Source: Oceanobacillus zhaokaii
GTDB lineage: Bacteria > Bacillota > Bacilli > Bacillales > Amphibacillaceae
Assembly (NCBI RefSeq): GCF_003352005.1
Contig: NZ_CP024848.1
Location: 3,729,001-3,793,000 of the forward strand
Reading direction: 5' to 3'
DNA length: 64,000 bases
Positions 44,848 through 54,491 of the stretch are shown in pieces. A program made the position numbers and the translations under genes. The notes under the pieces were generated by a model. That model was not told the DNA's origin. It did no database searches and saw only the letters and a program-made list of their open reading frames with translations. Position 1 is the first letter of the stretch. Each line of letters starts with the position of its first letter.

Positions 44848-45726
44848 CTATTTCATTAATTCTGTATCAACAATAACCGACAGATAATCTAGTAAATCCT
44901 TTCTTAAATCATCTCTTTGTAATGCGAGCTCAATTGTTGTTTGAATGAAGCCCATCTTCTCACCAACATCGTAGCGCTTTCCTTCAAACTCGTATGCATA
45001 AACGGCTTCCTTTTTATTAAGTTCAGCAATTGCATCGGTAAGTTGAATTTCATTACCTGCTCCTGGCTTCTGTGTACTCAAAATCTCAAAGATACTTGGA
45101 CTTAGAATATATCTTCCCAGTATTGCTAGATTAGAAGGTGCATCTTCCTGCTTCGGCTTTTCTACCATATGACGAACATTATATAAGCGGTTCTCAATCA
45201 TAGTCCCATCAACAATTCCATACCTTGACACAACTTCATCCTCTACCTTCTGAACACCAAGGATGGAGCTATTATAGTGATCATATTGATCGATTAATTG
45301 TTTTAAACTCGGTGTTTCTGCTTGAACAATGTCGTCACCTAACAGTACAGCAAAAGGCTCATTGCCAATAAACTTTCGCGCACACCAAATCGCATGACCT
45401 AATCCTTTTGGTTCCTTTTGACGGATATAGTGGATATCTGCAAGTTTAGATGGTCTTTGCACTTCACTTAATAAATCGAACTTTCCTTTATCTATCAGGT
45501 TTTGCTCTAATTCAAAGGAATGATCAAAGTGATCCTCAATCGCCCTTTTCCCTTTCCCAGTTACGATTATAATATCCTCAATCCCTGCTGCTACTGCCTC
45601 TTCAATAATATATTGAATCGTTGGCTTATCCACAATCGGTAACATTTCCTTTGGCATTGCTTTTGTCGCTGGAAGGAACCTTGTCCCTAACCCTGCCGCT
45701 GGAATGATCGCTTTCTTAACTTTCAC
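44848..45726 (-). CDS. gtaB: UTP-glucose-1-phosphate uridylyltransferase
   Basis: 292-residue GalU/GtaB enzyme making UDP-glucose from UTP and glucose 1-phosphate. Nucleotide-binding [20 protein letters not shown] is at residues 10-29, with [20 protein letters not shown] next, [20 protein letters not shown] near 107, and catalytic [17 protein letters not shown] near the end. It feeds the galE epimerase and glucose incorporation into the polymer. Its presence inside the eps operon, between epsC and epsD, differs from B. subtilis. Start GTG 45726, GAGAGG upstream. Confidence 0.95.
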   Translation of the reverse strand: MKVKKAIIPAAGLGTRFLPATKAMPKEMLPIVDKPTIQYIIEEAVAAGIEDIIIVTGKGKRAIEDHFDHSFELEQNLIDKGKFDLLSEVQRPSKLADIHYIRQKEPKGLGHAIWCARKFIGNEPFAVLLGDDIVQAETPSLKQLIDQYDHYNSSILGVQKVEDEVVSRYGIVDGTMIENRLYNVRHMVEKPKQEDAPSNLAILGRYILSPSIFEILSTQKPGAGNEIQLTDAIAELNKKEAVYAYEFEGKRYDVGEKMGFIQTTIELALQRDDLRKDLLDYLSVIVDTELMK

Positions 45727-45742
45727 TACTATCCTCTCCCTT

Positions 45743-47569
45743 TTATATTGAGACTACCGTTCTATGCTCATGAATTATTGTATTATTTGCCAAATCTAAT
45801 AAATATTTTCGAAGAGTGTCTGCCTCGATAACATTATAATTCTTTATAATTTGATTAATATCGTCGATGTATAGTTCTGTCGTCTTCCCGATGTATATTT
45901 TTGGATATACTTGTTCTTGATGAACCTCATTATCCTTAAGTAATTCCTCGAATAGCTTTTCGCCTGGTCTTATTCCCGTATACTCGATGCCAATATCTTC
46001 AGTAGAATTACCTGACAATTTGATTAGATTCTTGGCAAGATCTGCAATTTTCACCGGCTCTCCCATATCCAATACAAATATTTCTCCGCCACTCGCAAGT
46101 GCACCCGCCTGGACTACTAGCCTGGATGCCTCGGGAATTGTCATGAAATAGCGGACCATATCAGGATGTGTGACAGTCACTGGTCCACCTTTTTCAATTT
46201 GCTTTTTAAATAATGGAATCACGCTGCCCCTACTACCCAAAACATTGCCAAATCGTACGGCGACGAACTTCGTATTGCTTTCTTTATCCATACTCTGAAC
46301 AATCATCTCCGCTAGCCGCTTCGATGCCCCCATTACACTTGTCGGATTAACCGCCTTATCCGTCGATATCATCACGAATATACCGACATTGTTTTGACTT
46401 GCCGCATTAGCGACATTTCTAGTCCCTATAATATTATTCTTTACCGCTTCCTCTGGATTACGTTCCATTAACGGCACATGCTTATGTGCTGCAGCATGAT
46501 AGACGACATCGGGCTGATATTTTCGCATCACGGTCATCATCTTCACTTCATCCTGAACATCAGCAATTTCTGTAATGAAATCAATTTGGCTGTTTTTGAA
46601 TTTCTCCTGTAATTCCATTTCAATTGAATAAATACTATTCTCTCCATGACCAAGTAAAATGACCTGCCTTGGATGGAACGCTGAAATTTGCCGCGTTATT
46701 TCTGAGCCAATCGAACCACCTGCACCTGTAACGAGGACAACTTTATTGTTGATATACTCGGAGATGCTTTCGATATCCATGTCGACAGGATCTCTTCCCA
46801 GCAAATCCTCGACCTGTACATCTCGAAAATGATTTATCGATACTTTCCCAGTTATTAAATCTTCTAGAAATGGGAGAATTTTCGTTTGTGCATCGGTCTT
46901 TGCACATTCTAGAAAAATCTTATTTAACTCTTTTTTACTAAGCGAGGGAATGGAAATGATGATATGGTCTATTTCAAGTTCTTGCACACTGCTTACGATT
47001 GCATCTGCACCACCTATGACTGGGAGACCCAGCAACTCAAGCCGCTGCTTTCTCGGGTCATCATCGATAAAAGCAACCGGTAAAAGATTGCTCTCGTTAT
47101 TCTTTAATAGTTGCCTAGCAACCATTGTGCCAGCAGAGCCAGCGCCAATGATTAATGTGCGAATCTTATTATCTGATCGATTTAGAACTGAATCACGATA
47201 GATTCTCCATATAAACCGTGACCCACCAATGAAGCACATATGAAGCAGCCATGTTACTATAAATAATTTAAACTGTACTTCTTGAAATAATAAAAGCTGA
47301 ATAACCATAGCGGAGATAACTGAAAACGATACTACTTTTAAGATAATTAATAGCTCCTGTATGCTCGCATATTCCCAAACCTTTTTATATAACTTATATT
47401 TTGTAGAAAATAGATGATGGCAAAATAAGATTGTTAACATGGCTACTAGAGCAGGATAGCTTCCTATTTGCAGATTAATACTTGCTAGGTACATGCTAAT
47501 AAAAATAGCACTAAGAACAATACAGGAATCGATCATAATAAATAATGAAATACGCTGTCGATATGTCAT
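45743..47569 (-). CDS. epsC: EpsC-like UDP-sugar 4,6-dehydratase (membrane-bound)
   Basis: About 608 residues. Four membrane helices in the first 130 residues, a CoA-binding-like Rossmann domain ([20 protein letters not shown], near 145) and a C-terminal SDR domain with [20 protein letters not shown] near 290, [20 protein letters not shown] with catalytic Met/Lys near 410, and [16 protein letters not shown]. This PglF/CapD type dehydrates UDP-GlcNAc, the substrate route to the EpsN/EpsM-made diamino sugar. Start set at ATG 47569 behind AAGGAGGG; the frame is open to 47608. A 357-bp gap with its own operator and promoter separates it from epsB. Confidence 0.92.
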   Translation of the reverse strand: MTYRQRISLFIMIDSCIVLSAIFISMYLASINLQIGSYPALVAMLTILFCHHLFSTKYKLYKKVWEYASIQELLIILKVVSFSVISAMVIQLLLFQEVQFKLFIVTWLLHMCFIGGSRFIWRIYRDSVLNRSDNKIRTLIIGAGSAGTMVARQLLKNNESNLLPVAFIDDDPRKQRLELLGLPVIGGADAIVSSVQELEIDHIIISIPSLSKKELNKIFLECAKTDAQTKILPFLEDLITGKVSINHFRDVQVEDLLGRDPVDMDIESISEYINNKVVLVTGAGGSIGSEITRQISAFHPRQVILLGHGENSIYSIEMELQEKFKNSQIDFITEIADVQDEVKMMTVMRKYQPDVVYHAAAHKHVPLMERNPEEAVKNNIIGTRNVANAASQNNVGIFVMISTDKAVNPTSVMGASKRLAEMIVQSMDKESNTKFVAVRFGNVLGSRGSVIPLFKKQIEKGGPVTVTHPDMVRYFMTIPEASRLVVQAGALASGGEIFVLDMGEPVKIADLAKNLIKLSGNSTEDIGIEYTGIRPGEKLFEELLKDNEVHQEQVYPKIYIGKTTELYIDDINQIIKNYNVIEADTLRKYLLDLANNTIIHEHRTVVSI

Positions 47570-47926
47570 TTTATCCCTCCTTCTTCCTATATTTTTGTTA
47601 GAAATCAATGTAATGGTAATTTTTTCCTAGAACAAAAGCGCAAGCGAGTATTCTATCCTATTAGAAAACCAGGGGTTAACCAAGCCTTTCTGTGACAGCC
47701 TTAGTTCACTTATGTAATATGAAAGATTAAAAAATATGTATGGGCATCTAACCCATCCTCACATCACACTCTCGACAACGTACGTGTCTAAGGTATCTGC
47801 AATACCCACAGCATGACCGAGTGTCTACATGGATAAAGGTAAGTAGACATCACCAAAAGTATGTTATTACGTATGTATTTAATAATATTATTCTTTATAA
47901 CGAACAATAATTCTAAAAAAATTTGC
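47570..47926 (-). promoter_or_regulatory. epsB-epsC intergenic region with internal SinR-type promoter
   Basis: The palindrome-like site TTATTCTTTATAACGAACAA at 47888-47907 matches the eps operator core at 16 of 20 positions. On the minus strand TTGTTC (47902-47907), 17 bases, TATTAA (47879-47884) has the same register between operator and promoter as at the eps and lasso promoters. A 7-bp inverted repeat TGTCTAC (47822-47828)/GTAGACA (47843-47849) lies farther on in the leader. The rest of the 357 bp shows no gene. The second leader site at +79 bp seen elsewhere is missing here. Confidence 0.55.
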
Positions 47927-48583
47927 TTATTTATCGTTAATAATGACACCAAGTAGATTTGCATGGGCCAACTCTAATATTCGTTTCGATTCAATTGCAC
48001 TTTCCAGCTCTGTTTTTCCATGCTCCAACACTAGTACAACACCTTCGCATTGATTAGCAAGCACCCTTGTTTCTGTAGAACGTAATATCGTTGGTGAATC
48101 AATTAGTACGACATTATAGCGAGCTGAAGCCTCATTCAATAAGTTCATCATGGCATCACTACCAAGTATTTCAGTAGGGTTTAGTACGGATGATCCACTC
48201 GTCAGTACGTCGACATTTTTAATATCTGTTCGACTGATTGCCTGTTTGAGTAAAGTATTTCCTTCAAGTACATTCGTTAACCCAGTTTCATTGGATATTT
48301 GAAAGATATTCTGGATTATTGGCTCTCTTAAGTTAGCATCGATTAACAGCACGCTTTCCTTTTGTTGTGCAATTGATACTGCCAGATTTGCCGCTGTCGT
48401 AGACTTCCCTTCACCAATGCCAGGCGAGGTTATAAGAAATACACTGTTTTTCTTTTCATCCATTAGAAACTTAATGTTGGTCCGAATTGTTCTAAACTGG
48501 TCTGAGATTACAGAATCTGCATTGGAGTAAGTAATTAGATGTATTTTCCGATTATCTACGGACTTTCTTTTATTTAATATCAA
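47927..48583 (-). CDS. epsB: EpsB-like tyrosine kinase (BY-kinase)
   Basis: 218-residue cytoplasmic BY-kinase. Walker A FLITSPGIGEGKSTTAANLA near residue 50, Walker A' VLLIDANLREP near 78, Walker B YNVVLIDSPTIL near 155. It pairs with the EpsA membrane activator and regulates polymer length or synthesis by autophosphorylation; the C-terminus lacks an obvious tyrosine cluster (it ends LLGVIINDK). Starts at TTG 48583 behind GGGGTGA, overlapping epsA by 14 bases. Confidence 0.92.
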   Translation of the reverse strand: MILNKRKSVDNRKIHLITYSNADSVISDQFRTIRTNIKFLMDEKKNSVFLITSPGIGEGKSTTAANLAVSIAQQKESVLLIDANLREPIIQNIFQISNETGLTNVLEGNTLLKQAISRTDIKNVDVLTSGSSVLNPTEILGSDAMMNLLNEASARYNVVLIDSPTILRSTETRVLANQCEGVVLVLEHGKTELESAIESKRILELAHANLLGVIINDK

Positions 48584-49301
48584 CTATTTCACCCCGCAAA
48601 TTTACATCCTTTTGTTTCCGTTTTTTAGTTGAATCTTTCACCCTGTTCATATTCGATACGACACCCAATACTGGGACACCTAATATCTCCTCTATTTCTC
48701 GATCCTTTCTTACTTTCCCATCTAACGAATCTAATAGAAATACCAACCCAATACTAACAACTAAGCCAAACACCAACGCAATGATTGTTGTACGGTTTTG
48801 TGTTTCATTAATGGCAAACGGATTTTCCTTTGCTTCCGAAAGTAGTTGAACCTCTGTAAAATCTAGGATTGATACAATTTCACTTTTGTATGATGATGCA
48901 GTTGCATTCGCGATATCAGCAGCAGCTTCATAATCTGTATCCGTAACCGAAATATTAACGACTTGCGAATCATCAATCCTTGTAACCTCTATCTGGCCAG
49001 CAATTGCCTCAGCTGACTTATTGAGTTGCAGTTCTTCTCTTACCTTTTCCATGATAATTGGATCTTTAATCATAACCATCAATGTATTCATATCCTGGTC
49101 GCCTGAGCCTAAAATCATTCTGGTAGATGACTGATACAGCGGTGTGTAATTATAGGCACTATAGAAATATCCTGCAAGCGTTGCAATGATAGTAATAACC
49201 GCAATAATCCAAAACCGTTTCTTAATAACACTAAAATATTCTTTAATATTGATATCGGCAGGATTTCCATTTTCAATCATCCTATGATTTCTTTTACCCA
49301 T
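48570..49301 (-). CDS. epsA: EpsA-like chain-length/kinase modulator (Wzz family)
   Basis: About 243 residues. Two membrane helices (RFWIIAVITIIATLAGYFYS near residue 30 and TIIALVFGLVVSIGLVFLLD near 175) flank an extracellular Wzz domain beginning with the YTPLYQSSTRMILG pattern. The short cytoplasmic tail after helix two (LDGKVRKDREIEEILGVPVL) activates the EpsB kinase. Start chosen at ATG 49301, eight bases after AAAGG; GTG and ATG codons up to 49310 lie on the ribosome binding site. First gene of the eps operon, immediately downstream of the SinR-type promoter region. Confidence 0.92.
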   Translation of the reverse strand: MGKRNHRMIENGNPADINIKEYFSVIKKRFWIIAVITIIATLAGYFYSAYNYTPLYQSSTRMILGSGDQDMNTLMVMIKDPIIMEKVREELQLNKSAEAIAGQIEVTRIDDSQVVNISVTDTDYEAAADIANATASSYKSEIVSILDFTEVQLLSEAKENPFAINETQNRTTIIALVFGLVVSIGLVFLLDSLDGKVRKDREIEEILGVPVLGVVSNMNRVKDSTKKRKQKDVNLRGEIVDIK

Positions 49302-49354
49302 TATCATCACCTTTTCTATTGTGATATCATGATATCTATTCTTTGAGTAATATA

Positions 49355-49453
49355 AAATTCTTTATTAAGAACATTAATAATAAAAAAATATATTCTTATT
49401 AAAATAATCTGAATTCCGTTCACGCTTATATATTAGTTCATTATAAAGAACAT
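49355..49453 (-). promoter_or_regulatory. eps operon promoter with paired SinR-type operators
   Basis: On the minus strand a promoter reads ATGTTC (49448-49453), 17 bases, TATAAG (49425-49430). It lies in the operator TAGTTCATTATAAAGAACAT (49434-49453), which contains AAAGAAC, the complement of the SinR consensus. A second site AAATTCTTTATTAAGAACAT (49355-49374) sits in the transcribed leader, centre 79 bp downstream, some 54 bases before epsA. The operon's own sinR gene and the known SinR control of B. subtilis epsA make SinR the likely ligand. Confidence 0.8.
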
Positions 49454-49569
49454 GTCAATAGACTTTTTAAAGATTAATTACTTCTTTCAATCCAGACTAA
49501 TAATTGGACGCCATATCGCAAAACAGCTATCATTTCTTATTAGAACATATCTTGGAGGAGTGAGAAAAG

Positions 49570-50586
49570 ATGAGTAAAAACCAACTTAAAACATTTAACA
49601 ATATCCCATTATCCGTTCTTGACCTTGCACCTATCGCTGAAGGCAGCGACGCCAGCCAGTCCTTTAAAGAAAGCGTAGAATTAGCGCAGCATGTTGAAAG
49701 ATGGGGCTTCAATCGTTTCTGGCTTGCGGAGCATCATAATATGCCAGGTATTGCTAGTTCGGCAACTTCAGTACTAATTTCTCACATTGCAGGCAAAACC
49801 AATCATATTCGTGTTGGCTCTGGTGGCGTCATGCTGCCCAACCATGCAACTCTTGTTATAGCAGAACAATTTGGTACCCTTGAATCACTTTTTCCAGGTC
49901 GAATAGACCTCGGACTTGGACGTGCTCCAGGAAGTGATCAAGCGACCGCGTATGCATTACGTCGCACCTTAAATATGGGCCCTAACGACTTTCCTATGCA
50001 GGTGAATGAATTACAGGACTACTTCGCAAAAGAGCCTGTATCACGCGTTAAGGCCGTTCCTGGTCAAGGATTAGATATTCCGATTTGGTTACTAGGCTCC
50101 AGTGACTTTAGCGCAAGACTTGCTGCACAGAAAGGTCTCTATTTCTCATTTGCCAGTCACTTTGCCCCAGCCTATACGATACCAGCGCTGAAACTATATC
50201 GAGATAATTTCCAAGCCTCTGAAACGCTGCAGAAGCCTTATGCGATGGTAGGGGTTAATGTTATTGCAGCTGAAACGGATGAAAAGGCACGATACTTAGC
50301 CAGTTCACATCAATTGCAATTCTTAAATATTCGTAAAGGCTTAGCTACAAAGCTTCAGCCTCCAATTGATAATATTGATGAGGTCTGGTCACCAATGGAG
50401 AGGGCTGCGGTAGAGCAATCTCTTGACCCAAGAACGACAATCATCGGCAGTCCTGATACAGTGAAACGCGGACTTGAGGCTTTCCAAGAAGCAACAGAAG
50501 CTGATGAAATGATCATTAGCTCACAAATTTACCATCTTGAGGATAGGCTGCGCTCCTATGAAATTGTCGCTGAATTGATGGATTAA
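49570..50586 (+). CDS. LLM-class flavin-dependent oxidoreductase (luciferase-like)
   Basis: 338-residue single-domain luciferase-like monooxygenase/oxidoreductase, TIM-barrel fold. Features: [20 protein letters not shown] at the start, [20 protein letters not shown] near 50, [20 protein letters not shown] near 85 and [20 protein letters not shown] near 120, the pattern of the MsnO8/YwcH-like subgroup. It probably uses reduced FMN; the substrate is not deducible. It is divergent from the eps operon and shares the 268-bp spacer with it. GGAGGAG precedes the ATG by ten bases. Confidence 0.88.
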   Translation: MSKNQLKTFNNIPLSVLDLAPIAEGSDASQSFKESVELAQHVERWGFNRFWLAEHHNMPGIASSATSVLISHIAGKTNHIRVGSGGVMLPNHATLVIAEQFGTLESLFPGRIDLGLGRAPGSDQATAYALRRTLNMGPNDFPMQVNELQDYFAKEPVSRVKAVPGQGLDIPIWLLGSSDFSARLAAQKGLYFSFASHFAPAYTIPALKLYRDNFQASETLQKPYAMVGVNVIAAETDEKARYLASSHQLQFLNIRKGLATKLQPPIDNIDEVWSPMERAAVEQSLDPRTTIIGSPDTVKRGLEAFQEATEADEMIISSQIYHLEDRLRSYEIVAELMD

Positions 50587-50612
50587 AGTGAGAACTAATT
50601 TGGAGAGCAATT

Positions 50613-50745
50613 GCTCTCTGGCCAGTCGCTCCGAAAATACACTTCGCTTTCCGCGGGGGCTGGTGAGCCTTCTTGTGCTTCCGCACTTCGAAGTCTCACC
50701 TAGGCCCATCCTCCCGCAGGAGTCTTCGTGTATTTTCTGCGCTGG
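50613..50745. repeat. dispersed intergenic repeat, copy 1
   Basis: About 133 bp that recur, inverted, at 60412-60546 with roughly 85-90 per cent identity. Shared blocks include CGCTCCGAAAATACACTTCG, GCTGGTGAGCCTTCTTGTGC, CGCACTTCGAAGTCTCACCT, CAGGAGTC and GTGTATTTTC. The ends (CTCCGAAAATACACTTCG and ACGTGTATTTTC) are inversely related and the centre can fold, so the RNA would be highly structured. It is GC-richer than its surroundings, like the palindromic intergenic repeats common in Bacillaceae. Confidence 0.85.
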
Positions 50746-50955
50746 GTTCGTGCGTTTGCTATCTTTTATCTTGGTATGTCGACAGTCAAGGGAGTTAGTA
50801 TATGAGTCTAAGAAGGGTACTTGTTGTTTAATATAATTTACTTTCTATAAAGCTGTTCCATCCTCATATCCAATTCTTTTTCTAGCAGTTGCAGATCGGC
50901 TAATTCTTTCTCTAAGTGATCTGGGGTATTTATAGTAAATTTTACGCTCTAGTCC
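50746..50955. other. intergenic stretch with a possible gene remnant
   Basis: No intact gene. On the minus strand codons from about 50945 to the TAA at 50838-50840 read VKFTINTPDHLEKELADLQL followed by LEKELDMRMEQLYRK, a coiled-coil-like C-terminus with an in-frame stop immediately upstream and no start codon. This suggests the tail of a lost gene. Confidence 0.4.
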
Positions 50956-50995
50956 AAACGAGTCATGATTCGTTATCATGACTCGTTTGTTTTTC
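50956..50995 (+). terminator. strong hairpin terminator, plus orientation
   Basis: Perfect 14-bp stem AAACGAGTCATGAT (50956-50969) / ATCATGACTCGTTT (50975-50988) with a five-base loop, followed by GTTTTTC. It lies 370 bp beyond the luciferase-like gene with no plus-strand gene between, so it may terminate that transcript beyond the repeat or belong to the decayed gene. Confidence 0.75.
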
Positions 50996-51070
50996 AAGAT
51001 TATTAGAGCTCTACGCAAAACCAACTGCTTAAGGAGCAGTTATTCGCGCCAGCAATCCCGCGCAAAAACC

Positions 51071-51110
51071 AAAAAAGGAAAGCAAACTACCCCAAAATAG
51101 TCTACTTTCC
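51071..51110 (-). terminator. mrp operon terminator
   Basis: On the minus strand GGAAAG-(T/A mismatch)-ACTA pairs with TAGT-x-CTTTCC, then TTTTTTGG. The mrpG stop codon (51102-51104) lies inside the stem. Confidence 0.88.
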
Positions 51111-51473
51111 CTCTTTCTGTTGTTTTTCTTTTAATACATCTGCTAATTCATCCTCTATTGTTGTATCTGCTAGCTTTACATTTGCACGGTATGCTGCACG
51201 GGTAATTAGATGTCCGGCTACTGGGGATGTGATAAATACAAATACAATTCCTAGTATGAGCCGTACGCTAACGAAACCAGTAGTTGTTGCAAAATATAGG
51301 AATGCACCGAGAAGTGTTAGTAATACTGCTAATGTTGAACTCTTTGTTGCAGCATGGGATCGTGTGTATATATCCGGAAAACGGATAATCCCAATCGCAC
51401 TAATGAGAGCCATGATAGCACCTATTAACATGAGGAGTACAGCAATAAACTCAGCGATCGTGCTTACGCTCAA
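51102..51473 (-). CDS. mrpG: Mrp Na+/H+ antiporter subunit G
   Basis: 123-residue MrpG/PhaG subunit with three membrane helices ([60 protein letters not shown]). The conserved [20 protein letters not shown] segment joins the first two. Start chosen at TTG 51473, six bases after GAGGGGTG; a longer open frame to 51509 has no ribosome binding site and overlaps mrpF further. 123 residues is the normal length. Last gene of the operon. Confidence 0.92.
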   Translation of the reverse strand: MSVSTIAEFIAVLLMLIGAIMALISAIGIIRFPDIYTRSHAATKSSTLAVLLTLLGAFLYFATTTGFVSVRLILGIVFVFITSPVAGHLITRAAYRANVKLADTTIEDELADVLKEKQQKEGK

Positions 51474-51735
51474 TAATAACACCCCTCTCGATGTATTTAG
51501 AGAATGCAATCGTGCTGATAAATGATAATATAGCTAAGATGAGTATTACTTCTAGAAAAGCCGTCGTTTGAAATATTACTGAAATAATGGCGATTGTGGA
51601 TACTAGGTGAACTCCTATCATATCTAAAGCAATGATACGATCTGGCAGACTTGGCCCAATAATAATTCGGCAAAGCGAAATTAAAATAGCAATTGCGAAC
51701 AATACAAGGGCAGCTGTTAGCATTATGTTAATCAT
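51451..51735 (-). CDS. mrpF: Mrp Na+/H+ antiporter subunit F
   Basis: 94-residue MrpF with three helices: [40 protein letters not shown] and [35 protein letters not shown] is the family motif with its conserved Asp. It overlaps mrpE by one base and mrpG by about 23 bases. Confidence 0.93.
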   Translation of the reverse strand: MINIMLTAALVLFAIAILISLCRIIIGPSLPDRIIALDMIGVHLVSTIAIISVIFQTTAFLEVILILAILSFISTIAFSKYIERGVIIERKHDR

Positions 51736-52217
51736 TACCTTGTCACCTCCATAATTGCCTTTTCAAATTTACTTAGTGATTTTAATAACATTTCCTTTGA
51801 CTCTTTCACATCCATACCATGTATGTAAAATGTGTCACCCTCTGGTGTCACTTCCATAACGACAGAACCAGGCGTCAATGTTAAGAGCATTGCGAGTGCA
51901 GTTACTTCCACATCACTTTCCAGTATCGTTTCGTACTTGAATATTCCTGGTTTAATGTGAATTTTAGGACTTAGTATATGCTTAAGCACAAGATAACTAG
52001 ACTGAATTAATTCGGAAATGAAAAGCAAAACTAATTTTAAAAAGGCATAGAATCGACCTAAATAAAATCTTTCTCCAAAAAACCGATGCATTAAATAAAC
52101 AATTCCAACCCCTACAATATATCCCGTAACAAATGTTGTAAATTTAAAGTATTCCTCATCTTGGAAAAGCGTCCATAGAAAGGCGATAAACAAATTCGTA
52201 AAAAACTGAGTCGCCAT
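51735..52217 (-). CDS. mrpE: Mrp Na+/H+ antiporter subunit E
   Basis: 160-residue MrpE: helices TQFFTNLFIAFLWTLF, FTTFVTGYIVGVGIVYLMHR and FLKLVLLFISELIQSSYLVL, followed by a cytoplasmic domain with LTLTPGSVVMEVTPEGDTFY, the most conserved block. Ribosome binding site GGGAGGGAG. MrpE is required for stable complex assembly and normal activity. Confidence 0.93.
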   Translation of the reverse strand: MATQFFTNLFIAFLWTLFQDEEYFKFTTFVTGYIVGVGIVYLMHRFFGERFYLGRFYAFLKLVLLFISELIQSSYLVLKHILSPKIHIKPGIFKYETILESDVEVTALAMLLTLTPGSVVMEVTPEGDTFYIHGMDVKESKEMLLKSLSKFEKAIMEVTR

Positions 52218-52249
52218 AAAGCACTCCCTCCCTTATAATATCAATCCGA

Positions 52250-53731
52250 TCAATTATCATGTAGAATCGCATCAATATATATTTTTGGATTCAATAAGGT
52301 ATTTGCCGCATCACTAACATATGGTGCTAACGATTCTGCACCTAATCCCAAACCGAGCGTCGCTGCGGTAAGCAACACGCAAGGGATTATCCATCCCATT
52401 TTCATTGGTACTTCATCCTCAAAACTAATCATTGTTTCTCCCCAGAAGCAATTAAGGAAAATACGAAGGAGCGAATAAAGTACCACAATACTAGATAAAA
52501 AGGCGAGCGCAAGAAGTAGATAAGAACCTGTTTCCACTGCACCTTGTCCAATTAATACTTTACCAATAAACCCACTTAGTGGTGGAATACCGGCAAGTGA
52601 AATCATAACAATAAAGAATAACCAGCCAAATAATGGATAATTTCGAATCAGTCCACTCATTTCATCTATACGAGCAGAACCAGCTACCTTAATCATTGTG
52701 CCAGCTAGCAAGAAGAGTAATGCCTTAACAATCATATCATGTAATAAATAATAGATAGATCCTTCTAATGCAGCTTGTGTACCAGCTGCTAATCCTACTA
52801 GAATAAAGCCAACACTAATGACAACATTATAGGAAACAATTTGTCGAATATCCTTAAATGCAACAGCTCCAATACTTCCACCAATTAAAGTTAATCCTGC
52901 TAATACACCGATAATCGTATGAGTAAAGTCTGGTTCATGGTAAAAGAATAATGTAAACACACGGATAATAGCATAAATCCCTACTTTTGTAAGTAATGCA
53001 CCAAATAAAGCAGCGACCGCAGTTTGCGGCACACTATATGATCCTGGGAGCCAAAAATAAAGGAAGAGCCCGGACTTCAAAGCAAACACGGTTAAAAATA
53101 CCATGCTTATCCCAGTCAATAAAGGCGTTTGACCAGATTCTGCAATTCGTTCAGAGATATGTGCCATATTAAGCGTTCCAACAGAACCATATAAATAGGC
53201 AATCGCAATTAGGAAGAACCAAGATGAGAGCACATTAGTTACTACATATTTAATGGATTCTCGTAATTGAATCCTCTTCCCCCCCATGGCTACTAACACA
53301 TAGGATGCTAATAGCATCACTTCGAAGTTAACATATAGATTAAATAGATCCCCTGTTAAGAAAGAACCATTGACTCCTGCAATTAAAAAGTTAACAAACG
53401 AATAAAAGAGCATATTTTCGTATGCTTTGCCAATTGACGAAAAAGCATAGAGTAAACAAATTGCAGCAACAAAGCTTGCAATTAATACAAGAATAACGGA
53501 AAAGGAGTCTGCTACAAATAAAATGCCAAAAGGCGGTTCCCAGCCCCCAAAGTCTAAACGAAGGATTCCCTTTTCCTGAATTTGATTTAACAAATAAATG
53601 GCAATACCTATATTTGAGAGCATCACCACAAGACTTATGCCCCGTTGCAGCTTTATGTGATTACGGAAGAAAATGAGTATAATTCCGGCGAGAACAGGGA
53701 GAGCCATTGGTAATACAAGTAAATTATTCAT
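52250..53731 (-). CDS. mrpD: Mrp Na+/H+ antiporter subunit D
   Basis: 493-residue subunit related to NuoN/NuoM, with about fourteen helices. The proton-channel landmarks are the acidic residue in VNFEVMLLASYVLVAMGG near 135, Lys in FALKSGLFLYFWLPGSYSVP near 220 and the discontinuous helix HDMIVKALLFLLAGTMIKVA near 330. MrpA and MrpD form the proton and sodium paths of the complex. Overlaps mrpC by eight bases; ribosome binding site AGAGGG. Confidence 0.95.
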   Translation of the reverse strand: MNNLLVLPMALPVLAGIILIFFRNHIKLQRGISLVVMLSNIGIAIYLLNQIQEKGILRLDFGGWEPPFGILFVADSFSVILVLIASFVAAICLLYAFSSIGKAYENMLFYSFVNFLIAGVNGSFLTGDLFNLYVNFEVMLLASYVLVAMGGKRIQLRESIKYVVTNVLSSWFFLIAIAYLYGSVGTLNMAHISERIAESGQTPLLTGISMVFLTVFALKSGLFLYFWLPGSYSVPQTAVAALFGALLTKVGIYAIIRVFTLFFYHEPDFTHTIIGVLAGLTLIGGSIGAVAFKDIRQIVSYNVVISVGFILVGLAAGTQAALEGSIYYLLHDMIVKALLFLLAGTMIKVAGSARIDEMSGLIRNYPLFGWLFFIVMISLAGIPPLSGFIGKVLIGQGAVETGSYLLLALAFLSSIVVLYSLLRIFLNCFWGETMISFEDEVPMKMGWIIPCVLLTAATLGLGLGAESLAPYVSDAANTLLNPKIYIDAILHDN

Positions 53732-54065
53732 GCTTATTCCCTCTCAGTTCATCTAGGTTATCTGTTCCAGTTTCTTGATATGTTCGATAGGCTAATACAA
53801 GTGATAAGGCCGTTACTGCAAATCCTATTACAATGGAAGTCAGGATAAGTGCCTGTGGAAGCGCATCTACATATTGCCCCTGTTCTCCCCCACCAAGTAA
53901 CGGAACCTCTCCCCTTTTTACTCCACCCATTGTCATAATCATTAAATGGGCAGCATGTGAGAGAATTGCGGTTCCTAAAATCACACGTATTACACTTTTT
54001 GATAAAAGCAAATAAGTAGCTACTGTTACTAGAACACCTGCCAGGATGGTGATTAACGTTTCCAT
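53724..54065 (-). CDS. mrpC: Mrp Na+/H+ antiporter subunit C
   Basis: 113-residue NuoK-like subunit with three helices (LITILAGVLVTVATYLLLSK; VILGTAILSHAAHLMIMTMG; PQALILTSIVIGFAVTALSL). The LSHAAHLMIM block replaces the NuoK glutamate region. It ends with a charged tail and overlaps mrpD. Confidence 0.93.
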   Translation of the reverse strand: METLITILAGVLVTVATYLLLSKSVIRVILGTAILSHAAHLMIMTMGGVKRGEVPLLGGGEQGQYVDALPQALILTSIVIGFAVTALSLVLAYRTYQETGTDNLDELRGNKHE

Positions 54066-54068
54066 ATA

Positions 54069-54491
54069 TTACACATCCTCACTAATACTTAAAATAATCG
54101 TTACAACGACACCAACAACGACTAATGCTACCCCTAGTTCAAAGATAGTAACTGTTGTCAGTTCCACTTCCCCAAAGAAAGGAAGATCAAAATAGTCAAA
54201 AGCCTGGGTTAGGAATGAGACATCAAACAGGAATGATCCAAACCCTGTACCAACAGCTAAAAGCGCACCAAGTGCCGCTACTTTTTTAAAATCAAACGGC
54301 AGGGCCTTTTGTATCGTTTCAATATCAAAAACGATAAATAAAAGTACAAAAGCAGTTGAAAGAACAAGCCCGCCTATGAAGCCTCCGCCTGGATTATTAT
54401 GACCTGCTAAAAATAAGTAGACAGCTAACGTTAAAATGATATAAACAACGACCCTCGCGACCGTTCTTAGTATAACGTTATTTATTTTCAA
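54069..54491 (-). CDS. mrpB: Mrp Na+/H+ antiporter subunit B
   Basis: 140-residue MrpB with four helices; the diagnostic GHNNPGGGFIGGLVLSTAFV is at residues 30-49, and FELGVALVVVGVVVTIILSI ends the protein. Start TTG 54491 behind GGGGGAGG, overlapping the mrpA stop by about 14 bases. In some bacteria this domain is fused to MrpA. Confidence 0.94.
   Translation of the reverse strand: MKINNVILRTVARVVVYIILTLAVYLFLAGHNNPGGGFIGGLVLSTAFVLLFIVFDIETIQKALPFDFKKVAALGALLAVGTGFGSFLFDVSFLTQAFDYFDLPFFGEVELTTVTIFELGVALVVVGVVVTIILSISEDV

Noticed and set aside
50613..50745. CRISPR or mobile element at the GC-rich repeats
   Set aside because: Only two copies, unlinked and inverted, with no transposase, no spacer-repeat periodicity and no terminal duplication that could be defined.
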